DNA from: Amphimedon queenslandica | Taxonomy: Eukaryota > Porifera > Demospongiae > Haplosclerida > Niphatidae | Direction of reading: 5' to 3' | Assembly: GCF_000090795.2 (NCBI RefSeq) | Contig: NW_003546722.1 | Coordinates: 16,437-64,812 of the forward strand | DNA: 48,376 nucleotides | Part shown: positions 10,110 through 21,011 of the stretch, one piece after another | Layout: each line of letters begins with the position of its first letter | Numbering within the stretch: the first letter of the stretch is position 1 | The notes under the pieces: model-generated | What the model saw: the letters and a program-made list of their open reading frames with translations, nothing else | Database searches by the model: none | Told to the model about the DNA's origin: nothing | Translations under genes and position numbers: made by a program

Positions 10110-11810
10110 TTTGGATGGCAGAAAAAATAGATGATTTGCAAGAAAAGCTGCTTATTCCATTTGAAAGTGAGATTAAAAATTCCTGTATACACATGTCAGG
10201 ACAATGACATAGACAGGAATTATGATTTACAAGAAGCAGAGAAGTTAAAGCCATTTGTAGCAATAACTGTCAAAGGAAAAGAAGTATACATCAGACAACC
10301 TATAGCAATTTGGCTTCTACAAGACAGTGAACACGTTTCTTCAGATAGAACTTTTCGTGAAAGATCAAAACAAAGCAATGAACTAGCATGAAAGGGATCA
10401 ACAATAAACGAAGAAAGTAGTAACCTTCCTATACTGTCAAGTTATGTAGTTATTGGAGATGTTTGTGCCTCTAATATAGGAAGTACAATAATGTTAGGAA
10501 GAGTGCTAAATTTGCAAAGAAGGACAAGAAAGAAAAATGATAGGCTACAATGGAAACTATGCACCTGTTAATGAGAATCATTTAGAAGTACTCTGTACTT
10601 GGTACCAAACAGAACTAGAAACCAGGTCATTTCAAAGAATATGCACAAAGGAATCAACTGAATACATAAATATCAGCAATTATTTATGTATGGTTACATA
10701 TGAATGCCAGCAATACGTAAGCCACAAGATTTACTATTTCAGTTTAGGCAAACAGTTTTCTCGCCAAAAGACCACTTCTGTATCAATAGAGGATGCTTGG
10801 ACTTCATTTTGAAAAAAACAACAAAAGTTACAAAGAACAGTTCCACAAATACTTCTAAGACATCAAAATTTTGGGTGAAAATTGGTAAATTGGCACTGAA
10901 TGATAAAGAAAAAACAATCATTTCCACTTGCAAATGGTTCACTGATTTTCACATATATGCAGCACAGCTAGTATTGAAATGTCAATTTTCATACATAAAT
11001 GGTTTACAATCAACATGTCATTAAAACAAGGCACCACTTACTAATGTGAACAATATGATTCAAATTATTGCGATTTGAAGGAATTGTAATAAAGAGTTGG
11101 TACTAAACGATCATTTAATAAAGAAGAGACAGAGACACACGCAAACAAACGGAAATAGAATCACCATATGCATAATTTTAGCTGAGCATGTGCATTACGA
11201 CTATGTATATGGTTCTACATGAATGACAATATAAACATTTTATTCTTCACTACAGAATCACTGGTCAGTGATAAGTACATGCACACTTCTTTCATACAAA
11301 TCTACTGATCTCACAATTGATTATTACCATTCCTTGTATCATGACTTATCACAAGATGCAGAGAAAACAATTATCAGCCTCACATTGCCATTGCACCTCG
11401 ATAAGATACCTGTCACAGTAATGCCTGTTGCTAAACAAAGTGTTTGCGCAGATTGTGGGCTTTACATCATTGCTAAAGTTATAGCAACATGTTACAAAAT
11501 AGATCCAGTAGCTGCTGTTTTTGCAGTTCCAGTAACAAGCTGAGCTTTGCCCACACTTAGTACAATGTTTTGAAAATAATAATCTACAACCTTTTCTTAT
11601 TAAAAAGAATAAAAAAGTCCAGAGGTCAAGTATGCAGGCTCTACTATTTCTGTTTGTCCAAAATGTAAAAAGGGAGATCACTTTGATGGAGAATCTGTGA
11701 TGATAGTGTGAAGAATGCCAGAACTATTATCATCAAGAGTGTGTTAAAGTTGACTTTAATATTCAAAATTACAAGAACAAGTCTTGGTTTTGTGCAGACT
11801 GTATGTAGTT
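10110..11810 (+). pseudogene. Ulp1-like protease with C-terminal PHD finger, broken
   Basis: The frame 10131-10391 carries AIWLLQDSEHVSSDRTFRER and continues in the same frame past a TGA (10389) to about 10560. 10537-10812 has VLCTWYQTE and a conserved-looking segment. 10860-11024 matches the start of Ulp1-like domains (LALNDKEKTII, then WFTDFHIYAAQLVL). After about 230 bp, ending in an acceptor-like CACTACAG, the frame resumes with NHWSV (His region) at about 11256 and DCGLYIIAK (catalytic Cys) at 11452-11478. 11660-11806 encodes a PHD finger: CPKC, then after one frameshift CEEC, H-x2-C and CADC. Ulp1-type proteases cut SUMO-like modifiers; PHD fingers read histone tails. Such Ulp1-PHD proteins often travel with transposons. 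At least four breaks. Confidence 0.65.
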
Positions 11811-12116
11811 ATTATTGATATTAGAGTTTTAATAGCTAATTAATTAGTTTGATGGGTGGAGTTTTTCATTTGGGAGTCCAGGAAGCCAGCCAAAAGTGTG
11901 GTAGTTCATTGGTAGTTTCCTTATACATAGTCATTATCTTGGTCCAGTAGTCCCGAAAATTATTGTAGTACACTCTGTAGTACTAAAGTCAGCATTATTA
12001 CTTAAGATTCCTGTAATACCACTCTCTGTACTACCAAAAAATGTAGTTTCGCACACAAATCACCTCCGCTTTGGACCCCTTGGTTTTTGAGTAAAATTAG
12101 TTTGAAGAATTGGCTA
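11811..12116. other. Non-coding spacer
   Basis: Nothing gene-like. It ends in AT-rich leader sequence before the ATG at 12117. Confidence 0.5.
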
Positions 12117-13390
12117 TGAAGTATACAGCCGAGGAACTTGCAGAAATGCTACATAATGATAGTGAGTTTAAGAGAGATATCAGATGATGGGGAAGAACTA
12201 GTGGGATATTTTGTTGATATCACTGGAAGGCAGATGCTCTTATGTCATATTCCTCTTCAGTACTGTGAAGATCAGTACCAAGTGATTACTCGTAATTAGA
12301 GATGTACTGAAATGGGTTTTAGCCAATATTTCGATATTAACATAGCCATTACTGGCCGATGCCGATACCAATCCAATATTTTCCTTCCAACCTTTTTGGC
12401 ACAGACTTACACATGTACAATGTGATTGATACACTTCCTAATTTACTATCTTGACTAATTTTTAGGTAGTCCCAGTTATAGAATCATTTTTACATTTTTT
12501 CTAGCTCATAATGTCTTAAAATTAATTAATTAACCCTTTATTCTCATCCATATGACAATGTGTTGCTATATCTGCAAGACACATGCAAAGAAACCGATAC
12601 CCGATGCTAAAAAAAGCAGGCCAACAAGCCGACATTAATCTGCCAACAAATTATTATACATTTCTACTCATAAGTTAGATGCCTGCTACAGAGACTCTTA
12701 GTATAAATAATGGCTAAGAATAAAGTATATTCATAGGCCTTTTAGATGACGCCAACATGCTAATTTAAAAGTTGCTTCTAAGAATTTAGTTATAAAGTAC
12801 ATAGTATTAATTTATTGAAAATGTACTACCACTATTCAGGCATGAAAGGGTTAAATATAGATCTGACACAACTACCTGACACTCCACATTAACCAAATGA
12901 GTATTGGATTAGTGATTTACGACTTACGGTAGAGGACAGAGAAGACATTGAAGGTGACCACACAATTACTGATAAGCACATGTCAGGCATTACTCATATC
13001 ATTACAAAGCAATTTCCAGAAATGCCACCTCTACAATGTAGTTTAAATTCAATGAAGCTTAGCTTACGAAATCCAGCAACTGATATTTCTATTTTCTTTC
13101 AAGGCTTTGCATGTCACTGGGTATTTTTTGACTATAGAAATTGCATTATTACTCTTTATGATTCTCTTCAACCAAGTGGACTTAATGCAGAGCTGAGGAA
13201 ACAGTTGTCAGTACAGTACAACGATGCCTCTGTAATCAAAATGGAACAAACACAGATACAAAAGGGAGCCATTGACTGTGGTGTAAATGTAGCCTATAAA
13301 GGTGTTAACTGTGCTAGTTGATTTGGTTAATGTTGTGCTAAATGCAAGGACTGCCCTATGAACGTCAAGATGCACTGGCAAAGGTAAGTA
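12117..13390 (+). pseudogene. Second Ulp1-like gene, split by a hAT MITE
   Basis: ATG at 12117 opens MKYTAEELAEMLHNDSEF, then after a one-base shift an acidic segment (DDGEELVGYFVD) that runs to 12296, where a hAT MITE is inserted. After the MITE the gene resumes: WISDLRLTVEDREDIEGD (about 12906) and KHMSG, as at the start of the Ulp1 domain, then CHWVFFDYR with the catalytic His (about 13111) and GAIDCGVNV with the catalytic Cys (about 13266-13292). A plausible donor (GTAAGT) is at 13384. A TAA lies just upstream of the Ulp1 part (about 12890) and a TGA after VNCAS (13319). The layout parallels the preceding Ulp1 gene but lacks a visible PHD finger. Confidence 0.65.
12297..12666. mobile_element. 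370-bp hAT MITE
   Basis: Starts TAGAGATGTACTGAAA and ends CATTTCTA, which is an imperfect inverted copy of the start. It is flanked by the 8-bp near-duplication CTCGTAAT (12289-12296) and CTCATAAG (12667-12674), six of eight matching, as expected for hAT insertions. Its start and subterminal GATACC/CAATATT motifs resemble the end of the hAT transposase remnant at 38744, so that element, or a relative, is the probable source. Confidence 0.75.
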
Positions 13391-13995
13391 GGAGTTAAAG
13401 CCCCCATAGGCAACATGTTGCCTACAGCATATGTGGTTACTTTGATCTTGTAAGCAACATGTTGCCTAGTGTATGGAGGATTGAAGAACAGACTGTAGCC
13501 ATCAGAAGACAAAAGCACAGTAGAGTGTAGAGAGTAACAAGTTGCTGAGTGTTTCATGAGTTGTGAGAGCTGATCATGTCCACGGGTGACAAAGATGATG
13601 GCTGTTAATGAGCAAGAAAGACGGTGAGTCGTCGAGGTCAATACAGCTGACAATGAGTCGGCAGAGTATGATCAACAAAATGAAACATGATAAACAAGCC
13701 TCGTGGCCGCACATGTCCAATAGCTGCTAGTAGCCAGACTGAGAACACAAGAAAGAAAAAAACACAAGCAGTGAGTCACCAATGTCATCTGGCTCACTAA
13801 TTTAGAAATTAGATTAGAAATGCAATCAGTCTAGGAGAGTGAGCGTCAGCACCCATAAGCATAAGTGTAATGTCTTGTTACAGTGGACACCAAAACACTG
13901 AAATTACTATTAACACAAATGCATTTATATACAACAGTATAAAATTAATAATCCATGAATTCAGTGTCACAATAGTCACCTCACAACATCATTAC
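13391..13995. other. Spacer with paired palindromes
   Basis: Contains the 14-bp palindrome GGCAACATGTTGCC (13409-13422) and a near copy (13453-13467) 44 bp on. No coding potential recognised on either strand. Confidence 0.6.
13407..13469. repeat. Two copies of an 18-bp palindrome
   Basis: TAGGCAACATGTTGCCTA at 13407-13424 is a perfect palindrome; AGCAACATGTTGCCT at 13453-13467 repeats it with one change. Could be a dimeric protein-binding site or a small repeat; nothing decides. Confidence 0.6.
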
Positions 13996-15033
13996 AAAAT
14001 TATTTTTGTGGCACATATTACTGTACAGTTACTTCTAGTGATAATTTGCAAATGGATGAATCTACAGCATTAGAGGCAGCTGTTCTTTCTTATTACAAGC
14101 ACTTTTAGCTATTGATTGAGCAACAGCAGGTAAGTGACGCACTTACTTTGTGCCTCCTTTGACTTCTATAAACCAGGTGGCGCTAGTATATTCACAGAAT
14201 TTGAAGTATAATGATATCTCTTCAAATTCTGAGTTCCAGTAGTCTATACTATAGACTTTCTGTCACGCTTCTCCTCTTTGATCACATGATGCATCATGTG
14301 ATCAAATTGACTTGCCTCAACTGTGCATGCTCAGACTTAAAGTCTAAATCATGCACAGTGATCAGTCAACTGAATGAGGCAAGTCAACTAGGACAAGAAA
14401 CAGCAGCAACTTGCTCCTTTATTTTCATAGCGGTAAGTTAAAAGATATGGAGCTGCGGTTACTTATCTATTGATAGAAATAATCAGCTGTGTGGTTGGCT
14501 ATTATACTCAGCTGCTATTGGCTCAACCTGACATCAGTGAAGCATTGCTTTTGAAAGGTAAGGGATTTGTCTTTACTTATTGGGGTGGATTGTGTCGTGG
14601 TTGGAGTTTATATGATAACATGGTTAAAAACTCCTTATTTTAATGAATGCCTGCGAAGCATGTACCCTTTACTCTCACAATCAGTCCCTCTCAACATTTA
14701 AATGAGAAACTAGACAGTAAAAACAATGATAGCAATCTGTGAGGCATTGGGAAAGAAGAGAAGTGTGACAGAAAGTCTATAGTATAGACTACTGGAACTA
14801 ATAATTGGAAGAGATATGATTACACTTCAAATTCTATGAATATACTAGCGCCAACTTTTTTATAGAAGTCGAAGAAGGCACAAAGTAAGTGCCTCACTTA
14901 CCTGCTGTTGCTCAATCAATAGCTAAAAAGTGCTTGTTATAAGAAAGAATACTGCCTCTAATGCTGTAGATTTATCCACTTGCAAATCATCTCAAGAAGT
15001 AACTGTACAATATATGCCATAAAAATAATTTTG
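13996..15033. mobile_element. Foldback-type element with ~285-bp inverted arms
   Basis: The left arm (13996-14279) is repeated in inverted orientation at 14751-15033: for example CTACAGCATTAGAGGCAG at about 14069 and its complement at about 14950, and AGTCTATACTATAGACT in both arms. Inside lie a 30-bp perfect palindrome (14277-14306, core ATGATGCATCAT) and an 81-bp hairpin (14307-14387) with three matching stem blocks around AGACTTAAAGTCT. The interior (14388-14750) has no ORF. Long inverted arms without a transposase are typical of non-autonomous foldback elements. It lies directly against the Helitron remnant that follows. Confidence 0.8.
14277..14387. repeat. Perfect 30-bp palindrome plus 81-bp hairpin
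   Basis: 14277-14306 reads the same on both strands (15+15 bases). 14307-14387 folds through TTGACTTGCCTCA/TGAGGCAAGTCAA, ACTGTGCATG/CATGCACAGT and AGACTT/AAGTCT, with small asymmetric bulges. Confidence 0.88.
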
Positions 15034-15210
15034 GAATTAATGTTAGAAAGTCTAGAAACTGAGAAAATAAAATTAGCATGTGTTGATGTAGTTGCTGAAA
15101 GTGGCAGCACAGCAAAATTTGACAAAAAACAAAAAAAATTAGAAACTAAAACATCAACCAAGCAAAACAGCTGGTTTAGAAACTGTATTGTCTTAAGCAC
15201 TAGTGTGTAG
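15034..15210 (+). pseudogene. Lys-rich coding remnant
   Basis: The open frame that begins inside the right foldback arm (14980) leaves it at 15033 and reads LACVDVVAESGSTAKFDKKQ, then a Lys-rich tail to a stop at about 15210. The composition looks coding, with a likely coiled coil, but I cannot name it. It may belong to an older element that the foldback element entered. Confidence 0.25.
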
Positions 15211-16620
15211 AGTAATGCTAAGACATAATATTGATGTGACTGTAGGAACAGTTCATGGTACCTTTAGTACAGTAATAGGTATTTATGCCATACGTATATC
15301 AATTAAATTTGATCATATTGATGTACCTTGTGACATAAAAAGTGTTACATCTAGATTTATGCTATGAAAGAACTTGTATATATATGCTATGAAAGAACTT
15401 GTATATACAAAGGAAACAGTTTCCTCTTATACTTTCTTATGCTATTACTATTGATAAACGTCAGGGCCTCTCATTAAATACAGCCATTATTAATTTATCA
15501 ATTGATGTTTTTGGGGATGGTATGGCATATGTTGCATTGTCTCGTGTACGTACATTAAATGGATTACATTTATTATCATTTGATCCTCTGTCTGTTAAAG
15601 TTAGTAATCCGTGCATTAATGAAATTAACCGCCTCAAAACTAAATTTCTTAACAATTTCCGCAAATCAAGAAAAGTAAAGGAATGAAGAAAAAGATTCAA
15701 GTTACTGGTGTTCTTGATGGTGAACCTTGTAGTAAGAATGCTAAGGTGTATGTAAGTCATGTACAAAGTACTAGTAACAGTGCTGTTAGTAGCAATAAAC
15801 GTAAGAGTATTAATTTACAAAAGTCTAATTGCCCTAAGAATAGCAAAAACATGATAAATTGTTTCAATTAATTTAAAAGACGTAAAAACCAAATTTAATG
15901 TAAAAGATATTGATAAAGTTAGGAGTCTCATTGTATTTTTAAAACTCCTAAATATAAAATGTAAACCGAAAGATGATAAAACCAAGTGTGGTGTAAAAAT
16001 GACCATTTTAATTGTAGTTTGATTGTATCTATAAAACTATCAAGCATTAAAATAGTAAGTAATTGAAAAAAGGTGATGATGTCATCTTTACTTATGAAAA
16101 CCTCCAAACCCAGATATTGTGAGAAGGAGACAATGGGATTATGTTTATTACCCTGGTAATGAAGAATTTTAAAAAAGGTGGTTTGAGACTCTAAACCTTA
16201 AGTTTATAACAGCTGCTTGAATCTTACCTGGTACTCCAACACCATTGTCAGATAAGAGTTTTTAATAGTACTCATGATATCCCTGGTGATGGGAACTGTT
16301 TATTTTATGCCCTTTCATATCTCATTTGTAATGTGCCAAACTTTGAAGAATTGTTTAATAGTACATTAAGTGCAACCAGATATTCAATATGTCCAAAATG
16401 TATAAAAATTGTGTGGGCCTCTGACACAGATTATTACACTAACTGCAATATTAGGTATATCCATATATTCATATTCACTAACTCCTACTTTTGTTGGCTG
16501 GGCTACCTAAACATTATATGGCATTCTTTGTGATACTAATACACCTGCTTTGTATTTGAAGCATGTTGGTACTAATCATTCTTACCTGGTTAAGTCTATT
16601 AATAATTCTTAAGTATTCAT
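15205..16620 (+). pseudogene. Second Helitron fragment: PIF1 C-terminus and OTU domain
   Basis: 15211-15366 encodes VMLRHNIDVTVGTVHGT and DVPCDIKSVTSRFML, equivalent to 6846-7000 in the first Helitron. 15399-15686 follows with AITIDKRQGLSLNTAIINL and MAYVALSRVRTL, the last helicase motifs. A Lys-rich linker (15690-16000) leads to IPGDGNCLFYALSYL (16279-16320), an OTU catalytic motif, and to LYLKHVGTNHSYLV (about 16553), the probable catalytic-His end. An 18-bp tandem duplication of TATGCTATGAAAGAACTT sits at 15358-15405. Upstream domains are missing, so this is a 3' fragment. The two Helitrons share domain order but differ clearly in sequence, so they are separate families. Confidence 0.75.
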
Positions 16621-17797
16621 TGTTGATGGAAAGTGGGTATGGTGCATGGAAGGTTTATCATCTTAAAAACATTGGTTGTTTGATGTGACATATACTTTTT
16701 GGGGAGATCTTGGTATCAGTAGGTAGGTATTCACTTACTATAACATAATATCAAACAAAAATTCGCCACAAAAATTATCTTTTACATTTTTGGCCTTATC
16801 TCATTTTCATTAAATAGGACTTATTTTCTCAGACCACGTCACATATACAGGAGTCACAGATTTGCAACAGAAGCAAGTGTCTGAAGTATTATTCCAAAAA
16901 CAAAAGAAAAAGATGCTGGACAAGCTTGTCTAAAGTTCAAGATAGTATGAAAGGAATTGTCACCAACAATTCAATGTGTGGTTGTACCTGTAACATTACT
17001 TTCAAGATATGACTTGTATACATTTTTTTTGCTTTTCACTTACCCACATTTTATTATTTATTTGTGGTAATGTTGTTATTACTTTGTGGTCAATAGGCGG
17101 AGCTCAGTAGGCCTTCGTCAATTAATTATACCTATATCAGACTTCCCATGTCTAGGTATTACACCCCGTGCCTGTATAGCAGACCTTTCGCTAGCAAGTG
17201 AGCCACTGTATTTGTTTTATTGACCTGGCGGTGTCTTTTAATGATGTCGTAAAGATATGATATAAGACATTAATGTACAGCAAGTAACTCAGTATATCAA
17301 TCATGTAATAAATGAGCTAAACATCAATGTAGGTTAACTTATCACAAATTACTTCAAGGAAGGTGCAAATGTTACTATTGATAATAAGAAGTATGACTGT
17401 AAGTATATTCATTATTTCAGTGTTAATACTGACAGTTTTAAACAGTGCATTTAAACTGACTTGGCGAGGATAGAATCTAGTGATGCATATAGTTTTTGGC
17501 AAGATTCTACTAGATGCTCTTTTCACTAAATTAGAGCAATAAATGTTGTCTTATTTTAAACTTCAAAAAGGAAGAAGAAACCTCTGGAAATGAATAGGGA
17601 TAACTTGTTTCTAAGTGAGTATCATTGTTACAATCAAATATGCATTTATTATATATTTGTGTAGCAGATTTTGTGGATTGAAGATATTATTTGTTGCCGA
17701 AAATGCGAGCAAGACATCGTCAAAAATAAAGGGATGTGAAGAAAGTATGAGTTATAATACAAAATTAAACTACATGTAAGCAAATTTAGTTTATAAT
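16621..17797. other. Non-coding
   Basis: No gene recognised. Short frames near 16830-17000 and 17340-17470 are weakly coding-like but have no motifs. Confidence 0.45.
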
Positions 17798-18008
17798 TGT
17801 GACCATATTTGACAAGGTACCTTATGTCGGATAGGAAAATTGGTCTTAAAAATGCAACTCATAAAATTACTCCAGAGGATGCAAAAAGTTTATATGTAAC
17901 TTTTAGAAACAATTGTTCTTGAACAGAGCACACATAGGTTGAATTTTTTCATTATAATGATGTATTTAAAAATCTGCTGTAAGGTACCTTTTGTCAATTA
18001 TGGTTCTA
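17798..18008 (+). mobile_element. TA-family MITE, copy 1
   Basis: Inverted ends TGTGACCATATTTGAC and GTCAATTATGG, with the family interior (ATAAAATTACTCC, GATGCAAAAAGTT, CATTATAATGA). Degenerate and about 28 bp shorter than copies at 33955 and 37871. Same orientation as the 37871 copy. Confidence 0.8.
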
Positions 18009-19684
18009 TAATTGCTGAACAAATTAAAAATTTGATACATTTCCAAACCATTGAGATTTATCTCTCAATGTGAACTTATGAAAGGCATTGTGGGAAAAAG
18101 TAACCTGTAATCTGCATCATCAAAGCCTGAACTGTGACATTGCACAATCTAACAAGACCTTGTAACGTCTTTATTGCAATATCAGGTCAGATTATGTGTA
18201 GAGATCTTGAAGAATTGTAATAAGATCCTGGAGTATGACATTGCAAAATCAACTGTAAACTTGTTTAATCAATTGGGTATGATCTTGCAAGAATCTTGAC
18301 AACTGTCACGTTTAGATCATAAGGATCATATTCATGCTGATCACGTGCGCATAAATTAAAATGGCATCAAACCGCAAACCTACACAGTGACTGCAGCTGT
18401 ATTTTGGCTTTAATATTGTTGTGTCCTTTTTGAAACTACTTGTCCAGTCCTTGACCCAAGCAGAAGGGAATGATGTGAAAGCAAACACGAGCGGTTCACT
18501 GGTTTAAAAGATTTCCGTGTTAGAAGAAAGATGAAAGAAAGACAAAAACGTCTGAAGAATTATGCATAAATCTGAATTTGGGCCAGTTCTCCAGAAATGC
18601 TCCCGCCATGTTACCATTCACTTTAAAGGTACCAGGAGAATTGCTCTGTGAAGAAACGCTCATTTAAGCCATTTATAAGGCTGTACAATGTAAGATAAAA
18701 CAGTTAAAATTGTTTGAAAATCATAATAACGGCCGCCATCTTGAAAAACCAGCCTCAATCCTACATATAGGCCACCGCTTATATAATAAGATCTAACAAG
18801 AACCTGCAAAATTTTTGTTCCAATATCGGGTAAGATCTACCAATTATCTTGTGTCGATCTTGCCAAGATTGAGGCTTGAAATCATGTTGAGAATTTATGT
18901 AAGGGTTGCCTGTTCCAGAAATATTCACAATCAAACCCAAGTTCTAGTGCCATTTACACACCCTTGCTCTCAAGAGAATAAACATCAATTGTCTTGTAAT
19001 GTGCAAAATGAATTATGACTCAAGGAGGTTACAAGTAATAACTTTAAATATTTAGAGAAGCAAGGAAGTAATAACTTAACAGAAGACTCTTTATTAATTT
19101 TATAATTGATTACTTTAACCCTTTGCAGCTGATAGACATATGCGTATGCAATTATTCGCGTGGGTGCAGTACAATAAGAGACAAGTATGTTGCGCAGCAA
19201 CTGGCAAGCCTGTAACTGGCAAATTTGCAACTGTCTTACATCTTAAGTTCCTATATTTCTTCTGAAGTAAAAGTTGTAGTTGTACAGATTAAAAGTGAGT
19301 GCATATTTTTACAAAAAAATTTATAGCTTGGCATTGAACTTGTGCTGGATGAATAATTGATGCTAATGAGCATTTCGAGCTTAAAGGTGATGATGACCTT
19401 GAATTTTGTAACTATTATCAGTAAAAACTACAAAACTTGTTTAAAATAACCTAAACACTGTCTAAGGACAAGTAATGTAAATTTAGTGTATCAAACATAA
19501 GTAAAGTGTCATCAACTAAAGTGGGGCTTTTACTTGTATGCCATCTAACACAAGAGAAGAGTAAAGGCACAGACACAGGGTAAATAAATAATTCATTTCA
19601 AGAAATTTTTACTAAAATTAACAATGCAAGTGATATGGTTGCGAAAGCCTTTTCCACTGTTGTTACTAAAACACTGTACTGTCA
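18009..19684. other. Non-coding, possible old repeats
   Basis: 18120-18340 and 18785-18880 contain repeated GATCTTG/AAGATC-type words in both orientations and may be an eroded MITE. GC-rich GGCCGCCATCTTG occurs near 18733. No exon recognised. Confidence 0.4.
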
Positions 19685-19862
19685 CACCTCCACACACTCC
19701 TGTTCCATCAACAGTGAAACTTACATGTACTGCAAGTACCTCTACACACTCTCCTCTTACGTCAACTGTGAAATTTACTTGTACTACTAGTACCTCTACG
19801 CACTCTCCTATTCTATTAACTGATACATTTTGCAAGCACCTCTGCACATTCTTCCTGTAATA
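19685..19862 (+). repeat. 54-bp degenerate tandem repeat, Thr/Ser-rich in one frame
   Basis: A unit containing TCAACAGTGAAACTTACATG and ACCTCTACACACTCTCC recurs at 19708 and 19762, with a third partial copy from about 19800. In the frame starting at 19624 this gives THSP/TSTVKFTCTTST repeats. The ORF ends at 19858 with no conserved context, so I treat it as a repeat. Confidence 0.6.
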
Positions 19863-19984
19863 CTTACTACAAATACAAGTACTTCTCCTGCATTGGCTAA
19901 AAAAAGATGCAACTAGAATTTTAACATCATGTAATGACAAATAACTTTAATATTTATTGACATCTAGTGACTTTAGTTGCACAA

Positions 19985-20815
19985 TCAAGTTAGTTCCAGT
20001 AAATGTGAAGGAATTTATGACGGTAATGTGGGACCTTCAGTGTCAGTACCAAATAGTGAGACAGGTAATCAAGTAGATCTTGGATACTTCAGTCGACAAT
20101 ATTGTACAGAAGACCAACAGATATGATTCTCAAGTAATGGGTGTGAGCACATATCACAATTGGGGAAAAACTCAACTGTGCATACTTTTGCAGAATGATA
20201 GTAATGGGTCTTATTGATTGCCCCAGTCTGTATTACTACAGGAAAATCATCCAATTTTTTCTTGCCAACCGATTGCAAAGAGTATGGCGAGAGAAGGTTT
20301 CTTAAAATTCATAGATAACTGCATTTTGTCGAATTTCATAGCATTACCCCACAAGGGGAATCAGGTTATGACGTATTATGTACAGTATGCCAAATTCTTA
20401 GTATGATGGATGATCAATTCTGGTTCCTTTACAATCCATGCCAGGAGTGCTCCATCGAAGAAGCAATGGTACCTTACAAAGACCGGTCATAGCTGAAGCA
20501 GTATATGCCAAAAAAGCCAATTTAGACAGGACTGAAAATCTGTATGAGAGCAGATGCAGTTACTGTATATATTCCGTTTCAGGTCTATGTGGGAAAGGTA
20601 GTGTCAACAGAAATGGGACTAGGGGCTTGTGTTGCAAAGAACCTTACTGAAACTATTGTGTTCTTTGACAATTTCATCATTGGTGTCCAACTTTACGAGT
20701 TACGTGATGGAGTGTATGCCATTTGAACCATCAGAGCAGACAGATGTCGCTTTCTCCAGAAGCTAAAGCAGCATGTGAAAAAGGGATTCAAGGAGAGAGG
20801 GGAGTGTTAGATAAG
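19985..20815 (+). pseudogene. piggyBac-family transposase remnant
   Basis: Several frames together give piggyBac (DDE_Tnp_1_7) signatures: NIVQKTNRYDSQ (about 20092), MGLIDCPSLYYY (about 20205), SMAREGFLKFIDNCILSN (about 20281), CSIEEAMVPYKDRS (about 20448) followed by TAG, MRADAVTVYIPFQVYVG (about 20544) and FFDNFIIGVQLYE (about 20661). The Asp of RADAV and of FDNF fit two of the catalytic Asp positions. The tail reads TIRADRCRF after a TGA and KKGFKERG (to about 20805). PiggyBac transposases cut and paste at TTAA. Stops at 20489, 20525 and 20725 and frameshifts before 20400 show decay. Terminal repeats were not found. Confidence 0.75.
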
Positions 20816-20881
20816 ACCGAGTGTCAATACTGAAAAGTAGTGCTTTTGATCACTACACAAAGCAGAAAGGGGTCGGCTAAT

Positions 20882-21011
20882 GCTATCTATAGCAACTGCG
20901 ACTGAAAGGCACAGTGCCTCCATGTTGGGCAGGCCAGCAGGACCAAGCTATCTAAAGCAACTGGGACTGAATGGCACAGTGCCTCCATGTTTGGCAGGCC
21001 AGCAGGGCGAA
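20882..21011. repeat. 65-bp tandem duplication
   Basis: 20882-20946 and 20947-21011 are near-identical (both carry GGCACAGTGCCTCCATGT and GGCAGGCCAGCAGG). The unit is not a multiple of three. It lies just after the piggyBac coding remnant. Confidence 0.85.

Noticed and set aside
17150-17215. Possible tRNA-like stretch
   Set aside because: No clover-leaf arms could be paired by eye.
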